Virus record (IMG/VR): IMGVR_UViG_3300042691_010499
Span: 1-21,072 of that record
Direction: 5' to 3' (one strand)
Length of the DNA stretch: 21,072 nucleotides
Origin: a virus
In this document: positions 14,856 to 21,072 of the stretch, one piece after another
How positions within the stretch are numbered: the stretch's first letter is position 1
Layout: each line of letters starts with the position of its first letter
Notes under the pieces: model-generated
The model's database searches: none
Told to the model about the DNA's origin: nothing
The model's input: only the letters and a program-made list of their open reading frames with translations
Position numbers and translations under genes: made by a program

Positions 14856-16613
14856 TCATCCTCCCAACTGACTCAGGAGCTGCTCAAGGCTTGGTTCGCC
14901 AGTGGGTCCAGCAACCGGAGCCTCAGCACCCATACCAGGCATTGCCAATCCTGGCATCGTCTCTGGGGCTCCCATCGGCATCGCTGCCGCTTGTCGTTCT
15001 TGTGCCCTGCGGTTTGTCGCTTCTACTGCTTCGTACAGAGTCACATCGTTTTCCATCACCAGTTTAGTGAGGTACGCAAGATCTTCAGGCTGATACGGGC
15101 CATTCGGATCGACCGCTTGCTGTTGGATGCTTGACAGCAGTGCAGCCTCAACGCCTTCGGAGATGATGCGGTCGTGTTCGAACTCTGGGTCGGTGATGAG
15201 CGGATCTGCTTCGCGGGCGGTTTCCTTACTCATGAGTCCGGTGCCGAGTCGCTGACCGAGTCCAACGATCAGCGAGTTGACGTCAGATCCTGCAGCCGGG
15301 TAGGTGACGTAGTGGAAGTCCGTCTCCCAGACCTTGTTTGGGATGTACGTTTCAAGACCAGCGGACGCGCGCGAAGCCATGAAGAACAGCTTGGGCGTCT
15401 CACCCCAGTACGCCTTTTCAAGTGCGATTGCAATCTTGTCTTCTTCGAGCAGCGAGTTCTCGAATACAGCCTGAGCTTCCTGAACGCGGAAGTCAACGGT
15501 TGCCGACAGCACGTTCTCACCACGGCGGCCAGTTCGGATGTTGGTCGCCGATTCACCGCCGAACTCGGCAGGGATGGCGCCTTCAAGGCGCTCCTGGCGC
15601 TCAAGGCGATCGAGCGCTTCGTACGTCTTGTAGCCCGGGTTCAAATCCTGGCTACGAATGTCGCCGCCGCGGACAACGCCGAGAATGCCACTCTTGCTAT
15701 CTGCAAGCTGGATGATCTCCGGGTTTTCGCCAGTACGCGCAACCAGATATTCCTCAGGGAAGATGCCGCGCTCGATGGCAATCTCGGTCAGGGCCTGCAG
15801 GCGTGCGCGGGTGTAGTACATGCCAAGTACGCCGTCGAACTGACCGCGGTTCTTGTCAAGTGTGATTCGGCTGGCCACAACTGCAAGGGGCAATCCGGTG
15901 CGATTGGGGATTCCCTCAAGCATCATTTCGCTCATGCCAGCGCGCTGTGCGGGGCTGAGCTCGGGGTCGTCTTCTGCACCAAGGACCACGAGCTGCAATG
16001 CATCGCGCGATACATACTCAAGCAGCGTGTACTTGGAGTCGGTGTCCACTTCGCCCATGCGAAGCTGGCCGGATACGAGTTCTCCGTAGTTCTTCAACAA
16101 CCACGAAGCTGAAACTTTGTGGGTGAAGATGCAGTCCTCGGGCAAAATGTCGTCCTGGTCCTCAACGGGCGCAGGGTATGTATCGAGCGGATTGCGAACA
16201 ACCCACTTGGGCATGAGCGTGCGGAAGTCGGGCTTGATGAATACAGCCGACTGCGAGTACGCAAGCAGGTGGCGGGCGCGACGACGCAGCTTCATCTGCA
16301 TCTTGTTGTGATCCCAAAACGCGAGCGTTGCCTTGCGGCGCATGCGGGCGTAGCTCTTTGAGCGCTCCGACCCGTCCTTCAGCGGCGGGAAGTAAGCCAT
16401 AGGCATTGTTGACGAGATGCGCATCGACATCTGATCAAGGCCCGTTACAAGCAAGTTCGCAACGTTTGACTTGGCAGAGCGATCAAGTTCGTTTAGCGGC
16501 ACGATGACTTCGCCGTTGGCTAGGTCGCGCACACGGCGCATCTGCTCGAACACGGGCCCGAGCTTCATCTGGCGCTGTCGGTACAGCTCGACAATCTCTA
16601 GTGCGTCAAGCAT
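14856..16613 (-). CDS. Portal protein, 585 aa
   Basis: The portal forms the dodecameric ring at the head vertex through which DNA is packaged and leaves. The N-terminal region shows the usual portal pattern: GPVFEQMRRVRDLANGEVIV near 18-38, then NVANLLVTGLDQMSMRISST at about 50-69. Beta-rich wing segments follow, and a long helical segment around LDRLERQERLEGAIPAEFGG. The C-terminus is disordered and Met/Pro/Gly-rich (AMPMGAPETMPGLAMPGMGA). Length is typical. The start overlaps the upstream stop (TAATG), with AAGGGA nine bases before it. Location one gene downstream of the terminase agrees. It could be confused only with another large structural protein. I consider the call firm. Confidence 0.82.
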   Translation of the reverse strand: MLDALEIVELYRQRQMKLGPVFEQMRRVRDLANGEVIVPLNELDRSAKSNVANLLVTGLDQMSMRISSTMPMAYFPPLKDGSERSKSYARMRRKATLAFWDHNKMQMKLRRRARHLLAYSQSAVFIKPDFRTLMPKWVVRNPLDTYPAPVEDQDDILPEDCIFTHKVSASWLLKNYGELVSGQLRMGEVDTDSKYTLLEYVSRDALQLVVLGAEDDPELSPAQRAGMSEMMLEGIPNRTGLPLAVVASRITLDKNRGQFDGVLGMYYTRARLQALTEIAIERGIFPEEYLVARTGENPEIIQLADSKSGILGVVRGGDIRSQDLNPGYKTYEALDRLERQERLEGAIPAEFGGESATNIRTGRRGENVLSATVDFRVQEAQAVFENSLLEEDKIAIALEKAYWGETPKLFFMASRASAGLETYIPNKVWETDFHYVTYPAAGSDVNSLIVGLGQRLGTGLMSKETAREADPLITDPEFEHDRIISEGVEAALLSSIQQQAVDPNGPYQPEDLAYLTKLVMENDVTLYEAVEATNRRAQERQAAAMPMGAPETMPGLAMPGMGAEAPVAGPTGEPSLEQLLSQLGG

Positions 16614-17962
16614 TATTTGAATCCCTTGAGTTTGCCGTACTTCTGGATGTTTGCCTGCGTGCGGACAAAGACCTTTGCCTGCTGCCAGCCAGCGCCGCGG
16701 TTCTTCACCGTTTCGAGTGCGCTTTCGTACTGCTTCACGAAAGTCTTGTCAAGCCAGCTTGGGATTGCCCCAAACGGATCGTTTTTCCCAGTGGCCTTCG
16801 GGGTTGTGCGCTCAGCCCTCAATGCCATTGGGAGTTCTCCCTTGGGGTTGTCTTCCAGAAACTTGGCAATTCGTCCAAGACCCTGAGACACCTGGCTGCT
16901 GGGATTTGCCAACTCTTCCCTGACTTGTCGAGACAGCGGAGTTGGGTACGCTAAATCACTTTTTTTTTGAGGGTTAGCTTTGCTACCACGCGTGGTGGTC
17001 CCGCCCTTCGACTTTGTCGACTTGACAGCGGTGGTTGGCTTGTCGACCTTAACCGGTTCAATCGGCTTGCTCTCGGCCTTGGCGGGCTCAACCTTGACTT
17101 CTTTTGTCTTGGTGGAAGCTTTACTGCCGCGCGTTTTGGTGCCACCCTTTACCGATGCGGGCTTGGTTGTAGTTACAGGCTTGTCAACTTTCACCGGTTC
17201 AATCGGCTTGCTCTGCGCTGCTGGTGTTGGTGATTGCTGATCAGCGCGAATCAAACCCCTACCGACTTGACGAAGCCCAAACCCGAGAACTTTCTTTGTC
17301 AATCCAATGCCCTTGGCGGCCACTTTTCCAGCCGGACCAGCAACGGTGAATGCTTCTGCCGCCTCTACCCCAACAGCCTTGAGGATTCCCTTGCCAGAGA
17401 ACTCAACTCTCCCAGCTCCACCAAATGGATTTGTGATTGACTCCACAAATCCGCGACCTGGGTAGTTGATGCCCTGGCCAATAACGTTGTTGCGGCGATT
17501 TGAAATTGCACCAGTTACACCGGAGGTGAGTTGCCCAACCGTGTACTTGCCGCGATCGCCTTGGCCGCCGCTGGTGCTGACGTTCTGTGTTTTTGATACA
17601 ACTGGACCCATGGTGCCGCGGCTACGCTGCAAGCGCTTGTCTTCTTGTGAGATGGGCGCATATGTTGGGCCGTATATTGGTCCAGTTGGCGTAGTCGTAG
17701 TACCAGAAGTATTAACAATCTTGCGCGACGGCAACTCGGTGGCAAGCGTGCGCTTGAACGACTTACGCTCTTCCGGAGTTGCGTCGGCGAGTACGCGCTG
17801 AGCGATCTTCGTGCGGCCAGACTTCTCCTGTGCAAGATTCTCAAAGCGCTGGCGAAAGCGAGCGCGAAGTTCGGGAGTGGCCTCTTGACCACTCTGAGCG
17901 ATTCTTGATTGCACAAACTGGCGCTGAGCCTGTTCGTAGGCGTTAAGTTTCTTCTTGGCCAT
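16613..17962 (-). CDS. Lys/Pro-rich protein of unknown function, 449 aa
   Basis: The start at 17962 is the first possible ATG after an in-frame stop. It has no Shine-Dalgarno sequence, but a promoter-like box ends ten bases before it, so the message may be nearly leaderless. Residues 1-80 are helical and basic (FENLAQEKSGRTKIAQRVLA). Residues about 170-240 are Gly/Ala-rich. Residues 251-329 hold two copies of SKPIEPVKVDKP with KGGT and TRGSKA, a flexible tether. The C-terminal 115 residues form a separate helical domain (YPTPLSRQVREELANPSSQV). A run of nine A's at codons 332-335 separates tether and domain. Location between terminase and portal suggests a virion or packaging accessory. No family was recognised. 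Confidence 0.6.
   Translation of the reverse strand: MAKKKLNAYEQAQRQFVQSRIAQSGQEATPELRARFRQRFENLAQEKSGRTKIAQRVLADATPEERKSFKRTLATELPSRKIVNTSGTTTTPTGPIYGPTYAPISQEDKRLQRSRGTMGPVVSKTQNVSTSGGQGDRGKYTVGQLTSGVTGAISNRRNNVIGQGINYPGRGFVESITNPFGGAGRVEFSGKGILKAVGVEAAEAFTVAGPAGKVAAKGIGLTKKVLGFGLRQVGRGLIRADQQSPTPAAQSKPIEPVKVDKPVTTTKPASVKGGTKTRGSKASTKTKEVKVEPAKAESKPIEPVKVDKPTTAVKSTKSKGGTTTRGSKANPQKKSDLAYPTPLSRQVREELANPSSQVSQGLGRIAKFLEDNPKGELPMALRAERTTPKATGKNDPFGAIPSWLDKTFVKQYESALETVKNRGAGWQQAKVFVRTQANIQKYGKLKGFK
16979..17212 (-). repeat. Two-copy tandem repeat coding for SKPIEPVKVDKP...KGGT.TRGSKA
   Basis: Two units start about 47 residues apart. Each begins SKPIEPVKVDKP and ends in KGGTxTRGSKA. The DNA is similar but not identical (CCGGTTCAATCGGCTTGCTC occurs in both on the plus strand). 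It looks like a duplication that lengthened a linker rich in Lys, Pro and Thr. Confidence 0.75.
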
Positions 17963-17972
17963 GGCTAGTTAA

Positions 17973-17981
17973 AAGATAACA
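17973..17981 (-). promoter_or_regulatory. Extended -10 box upstream of the 449-aa gene
   Basis: TGTTATCTT on the minus strand sits in the short gap after the terminase stop. The hexamer TATCTT ends ten bases before ATG, so transcription would begin only about four bases upstream of the start codon. No convincing -35 hexamer is visible. The flanking sequence (GTGYTATCTTTT) matches the box before the 278-aa gene. Confidence 0.5.
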
Positions 17982-17983
17982 CA

Positions 17984-19936
17984 CTATATCCAGGATGGAC
18001 GCCAAAGTTTGGGTGGGGCCTTTACCGGCCCGAGACTTGGCATGTGCAACTCGGCAAACCAGTGCGCCATCACCAAGTCTGTCCCGTTCTTCTTATCACG
18101 TGTCCACGAAGTCATTTCGTCGATGAACGCCAGCGAGCGCCAGTTGTCCGTAAGCATCGGGATACGGACTTGACCGGCACGCCACAATGGTGGAAGCAAA
18201 GCTTCCACGCCGAGGTTCTCGTCTAGTTTGTTCCTGGAGGTCGTATGGGGAATGATCATCACACCGTGAAGGGCTTGCCACTTGCGCACGAAGTCGTGTG
18301 CAAGGAGGAAGCGCTGGGCGGCGTTGATCTCGACGACCCAGTGCGAGATTGGGTACCCGTACTCGAACGACCGCTCTTGCCAAGCATCCATTATTCCGCC
18401 GTATGTGCGAGATTCGGTGTAGTAACCAAGTAGGTCTTCGGCTGTCAACTTGACGCGCTCAAGGTCAATCAGGTACCTGAGATTTGTTTCTGGCTGGTAA
18501 AGCCACCATTGGATGGCCCAGAACTGGGTGGGTGACGGGTCGACTGTGGCAATCGAAATGATTGGCGGCTCCAGGCCATAGGGGATGTAGCCGGGCCGTC
18601 GGTCCCTATCGATGCAGCCCGGATACATCACCCCATCTGGCCCGATTCCCCCGGTTGCCCAGACTCTTTCGATGAGATAGTTGCCCTCAGCCATGTCTTC
18701 CTGCTGGTAAACAGTGGCGAACTTCTGGGGGCTGGAGTGCCTGATATACGAAAGGTCACGCCACGACAGGCGGTATGGCTCAAGAAGTGGGCCGTCCGGC
18801 CATGGGGCGGCGTCGGTTCTGCGAGACTCTGGCCCGGTATCAAGGTCGTCGTAGTAAGCCTTGTATACCAAGTGCTCGTACTTGTGGCTTTTTACCGGTT
18901 CCTTGACATCTGAAATATCTGAAACGTCGCCGCCGTCGTACTCTTCTTCGTCCTCGTAGGTTACTTTCGCAAGGCAGTGTGCATAGAGGTCCAGGGGTCC
19001 AAGTCTCTGACCGATGACCGCAAGTAGCCCACCTGGGTCCACGCGAGCTTCTGCCATGGAGTCCCATCTCTCAATGAGTTTGTCTCGCGCCACAGATTCT
19101 TTGGCGTTTTCTGGGGACGCGACGTCGTCGAAGAGACAGAGATCGGCGCGGTGTCCGATGAATTCCGACTCGATTCCGTACGCCGAGACCGTGGGTTCCT
19201 TGTTGTCAAGTCCGCCTCCTGCGTACTGTTCCACGATGAACTCTTCTGCACGCCACAAAGCGCCGGAAGATGTTGGCTTGAACCTACCGTAATCCAGGGA
19301 TAAACACGACTCGGCATCCAGCGCCAGGCCGCGTTTGACCATTTCCGGGTCGGGACGCAATGGGCTGGTGCGCTCCAAAGTCTCGCGGATACGACGGGAG
19401 TACATCTTTGCCAAAGTCTGGGAGATTGATCCGATCATCACGCGCACTGCGCGGTTGCGCACAATCGCCCAAACTGCCACGTCGTGGAACAGCGTGGACT
19501 TGCCAGCACCAGGCGGGCAGTTGAGAACCATGAACTTTTTGTCCTTGTTCTCAAGGCGCTCGACAATCTTGTACGCGGCATCGACCTGCCAGTTGCTGGG
19601 CACGCGACCCAGATACACGCGCCGGAAGTAGTCGAAGTCCTCCAGCCCCCGCTTGGCACGATCCTTCAGGCGTCCGCTTGGGATTACCGGCGGCACGTCC
19701 TTCATGGCGGCCAGATCCCGTTCGATGACGTTGCCACCCTTGGCGTTTCGGCCTTCCTTGATGGAAGCCTGATCTAATTCGAGCTTGGTCTTTTCAGCCC
19801 TGTCTACCCAGTTGCGGGCAGTGGTGTAGGAGATCCCGGCCAGCCGGGCAGCTTCCTTGATATTCGTCCCAGACTGCATAGCCTGGAAAAAGATGGCGCG
19901 ATCTTCCGCCGATACAACTCGTTTCCCCTTGGGCAT
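17984..19936 (-). CDS. terL: Terminase large subunit with N-terminal helix-turn-helix, 650 aa
   Basis: This is the DNA-packaging motor: an ATPase that pumps DNA into the head and a nuclease that cuts the concatemer. Residues 10-50 form a helix-turn-helix (IKEAARLAGISYTTARNWVD). Walker A is PPGAGKST at 141-148, Walker B is LCLFDD at 266-271, and a coupling motif is AVIGQRLG at 306-313. The RuvC-like nuclease shows Asp466 (ATVDPS), Glu536 (WVVEINAAQ) and Asp620 (GTDLVMAHW). All catalytic elements are present, so the enzyme looks intact. The start has AGGACA four bases upstream, seven bases after the upstream stop. No separate small terminase is visible in the window. The N-terminal DNA-binding segment may do part of that job. 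Confidence 0.93.
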   Translation of the reverse strand: MPKGKRVVSAEDRAIFFQAMQSGTNIKEAARLAGISYTTARNWVDRAEKTKLELDQASIKEGRNAKGGNVIERDLAAMKDVPPVIPSGRLKDRAKRGLEDFDYFRRVYLGRVPSNWQVDAAYKIVERLENKDKKFMVLNCPPGAGKSTLFHDVAVWAIVRNRAVRVMIGSISQTLAKMYSRRIRETLERTSPLRPDPEMVKRGLALDAESCLSLDYGRFKPTSSGALWRAEEFIVEQYAGGGLDNKEPTVSAYGIESEFIGHRADLCLFDDVASPENAKESVARDKLIERWDSMAEARVDPGGLLAVIGQRLGPLDLYAHCLAKVTYEDEEEYDGGDVSDISDVKEPVKSHKYEHLVYKAYYDDLDTGPESRRTDAAPWPDGPLLEPYRLSWRDLSYIRHSSPQKFATVYQQEDMAEGNYLIERVWATGGIGPDGVMYPGCIDRDRRPGYIPYGLEPPIISIATVDPSPTQFWAIQWWLYQPETNLRYLIDLERVKLTAEDLLGYYTESRTYGGIMDAWQERSFEYGYPISHWVVEINAAQRFLLAHDFVRKWQALHGVMIIPHTTSRNKLDENLGVEALLPPLWRAGQVRIPMLTDNWRSLAFIDEMTSWTRDKKNGTDLVMAHWFAELHMPSLGPVKAPPKLWRPSWI

Positions 19937-19942
19937 TTTGTC

Positions 19943-20779
19943 CTATTTGGGGCCTTGGCGGCGAAGAATCGACTTGCCGAGCTGGCTTTCCAATGCTTTC
20001 TTCTTCTGCTCAGGGGTCAGGTACTTGAGGGATTCCTTGACAATTTCACCCTTGGCCCTGAGGTACTTTTCAGCCATCTTCTCGGCTGGACGGCCAGTTC
20101 CGAGGATGTCGTCCGATAGATCCTGAAGCTGGGCGTTCCTGATGATCTCTTTGTTGATCGCACCACGGGTCATCTGTGAAATGTCGTTCTGGTCGATCAT
20201 CTCCGTGTAGGCAGGGGTCTCCTCGTACAGATCCATCATCCCGGACCGGTAAGTGCGCTTGCGCAATTCGCTCTTGGCAAGGGCTTGCTGGGAACCCTCC
20301 AGCATCCGCTTCATGCCAGACATCTCGGTCGTCCAGCGCCGGGTCATAATATCGGCTTCCTTCTGGAATGCCAGTTTGGCGATCTTGCGCTCCGCATCAA
20401 CCGCATTCAGCATGTTCTTGCGCGTTGTCGGGAGGTATTCGCTGGCTGAGCCAATAGCACCCTTGACAGAACTACGGACAGCCGGGCTACGCAGGGCCTT
20501 CATAACCCCAGCCCCAGCACCAGAGATGGTGGCACCGGTAACGGCATTGATGGCCAGCTGCTTGCCAAAAGCGTCCCCACCCTTCTGGGCTGCGGATACC
20601 AACCCGCCCGAAAGCGCATCGCCAACGGTCTGACTGGCCCCGATGCCCTTACGAGCCGGAGTGGGAATAAAAGGATTCTGATTGCCTTTGAGGAACACGT
20701 CCGTCGACTTAGCCGCGCTGTTCAGCCAGCCGCCGACCGTCTCACCAATATCTTTGATCGGGTTCTTTGCGCGTGCCAC
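19943..20779 (-). CDS. Hypothetical protein, 278 aa, likely leaderless
   Basis: Start is a GTG at 20779 preceded by eight T's and no Shine-Dalgarno sequence. A -10-like hexamer ends six bases before it, so the transcript probably begins at the start codon. The N-terminal 100 residues are Gly/Ala-rich with weakly hydrophobic stretches (AINAVTGATISGAGAGVMKA). Residues 110-270 are helical and charged (AERKIAKLAFQKEADIMTRR; ILGTGRPAEKMAEKYLRAKG) and end KSILRRQGPK. I do not recognise the family. Its position before the terminase would suit a packaging accessory or small-terminase-like protein, but no DNA-binding motif is clear. A minor virion protein is equally possible. Confidence 0.55.
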   Translation of the reverse strand: MARAKNPIKDIGETVGGWLNSAAKSTDVFLKGNQNPFIPTPARKGIGASQTVGDALSGGLVSAAQKGGDAFGKQLAINAVTGATISGAGAGVMKALRSPAVRSSVKGAIGSASEYLPTTRKNMLNAVDAERKIAKLAFQKEADIMTRRWTTEMSGMKRMLEGSQQALAKSELRKRTYRSGMMDLYEETPAYTEMIDQNDISQMTRGAINKEIIRNAQLQDLSDDILGTGRPAEKMAEKYLRAKGEIVKESLKYLTPEQKKKALESQLGKSILRRQGPK

Positions 20780-21072
20780 AAAAAAAAGATAGCACAGGTT
20801 GTTGGCACTTGACCGGCGTGCTACCGTATCGGCTCACAAGCGAATCGAATACCGGACCCTAAACGATTAGATTCCTCCTCGCGTTAAACAACCGCCAGGG
20901 CAGTATCGCTAGATCGCACGGGATGAGTGGCCTGAAAAGGGGACCGTTGGTGTTCGTCTTCTTTCGGTATCTAGACAGACGGGTTCAGACGTTAAACAGA
21001 ACTTGGGGGGGCTAGAGAAGTTCTACTGACGGGCGAGTAGCCCTAGTTCGAATATTGAAGCTGAGGCTTCTA
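20780..21072. other. Noncoding region upstream of the late cluster
   Basis: These 293 bases contain no credible gene. On the minus strand there is no ATG, and all frames are broken. At most 15-19 codons of an upstream gene's end could enter from the right edge. Visible elements are a 9-bp direct repeat CGTTAAACA (20882-20890 and 20990-20998), four CTAG sites, a hairpin GAAGC-TGAG-GCTTC at 21057-21070, and a perfect AGGAGG (minus strand, 20879-20874) with no start codon behind it. It may hold promoter or packaging (cos/pac) signals, which is inference from its place upstream of the terminase. Confidence 0.5.
20786..20794 (-). promoter_or_regulatory. Extended -10 box at the leaderless start of the 278-aa gene
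   Basis: TGCTATCTT on the minus strand matches an extended -10. The hexamer TATCTT fits the TANNNT pattern common in actinobacterial promoters and ends six bases before GTG. No -35 consensus is evident. This would launch the first late operon of the window. Confidence 0.55.

Noticed and set aside
15174-16112. 312-codon open frame on the plus strand
   Set aside because: It lies wholly antisense to the portal gene. Its composition reflects complementary codon bias and it has no ribosome-binding site or recognisable motif.
20809-20828. Plus-strand TTGACC with TGCTACCGT as a divergent promoter
   Set aside because: The two boxes are only seven bases apart, too close for a promoter, and no plus-strand gene follows.
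20871-20882. Perfect AGGAGG on the minus strand
   Set aside because: No ATG, GTG or TTG follows at a usable distance and stops follow at once, so it does not mark a gene. It is kept only as a remark in the noncoding-region finding.
20924-21016. 30-codon plus-strand frame starting MSGLKRGPLV
   Set aside because: There is no convincing ribosome-binding site, the orientation opposes all other genes, and no similarity is recognised.
21040-21072. tRNA-like T-loop (GTTCGAAT) near the right edge
   Set aside because: The flanking bases do not form a T-stem on either strand, and no acceptor or anticodon arm could be found.

Overview
The window is the virion-gene (late) region of a tailed double-stranded DNA bacteriophage. 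All genes lie on the minus strand, so they are transcribed from right to left. The anchors are a large terminase with complete Walker and nuclease motifs, a portal protein, a coiled-coil scaffold and an N4-gp56-type major capsid protein. GC looks moderate, GTG starts are frequent, and two genes appear to begin at or almost at a transcription start with no Shine-Dalgarno sequence. Leaderless starts of that kind are common in Actinobacteria, so an actinobacterial host is a reasonable inference, not a proof. No host gene, integrase, tRNA or CRISPR array was seen.

Layout in transcription order. 21072-20780 is a noncoding stretch with a promoter-like box at its downstream end. 20779-16613 holds a hypothetical protein, the terminase (with its own N-terminal helix-turn-helix and no separate small subunit in view) and a Lys/Pro-rich protein. 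16613-14477 holds the portal and a small Pro-rich protein. 14477-6591 holds a 1707-residue protein and three soluble proteins, probably an internal-virion or ejection set. A promoter with an inverted repeat over its -35 box follows, then scaffold and major capsid (6498-5035) and a strong hairpin terminator.

4953-2454 encodes a small structural protein, a repeat-rich fibre-like protein, a zinc-knuckle-like small protein and a basic conserved protein. 2435-2060 holds three very short lysine-rich genes. 2059-1 holds a neck/tail adaptor-like protein and a beta-propeller-like tail protein that runs off the left edge.

Most genes are joined by 1-nt stop/start overlaps (TAATG or TAGTG), so they form translationally coupled operons. 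The four wider intergenic gaps each carry the same extended -10 motif, TGYTAT followed by two variable bases and T, which divides the cluster into transcription modules. The order (terminase, portal, large internal proteins, scaffold, capsid, adaptor, tail) and the absence of a tape-measure or tail-tube gene favour a short-tailed (podovirus-like) particle, although tail genes may lie beyond the left edge.
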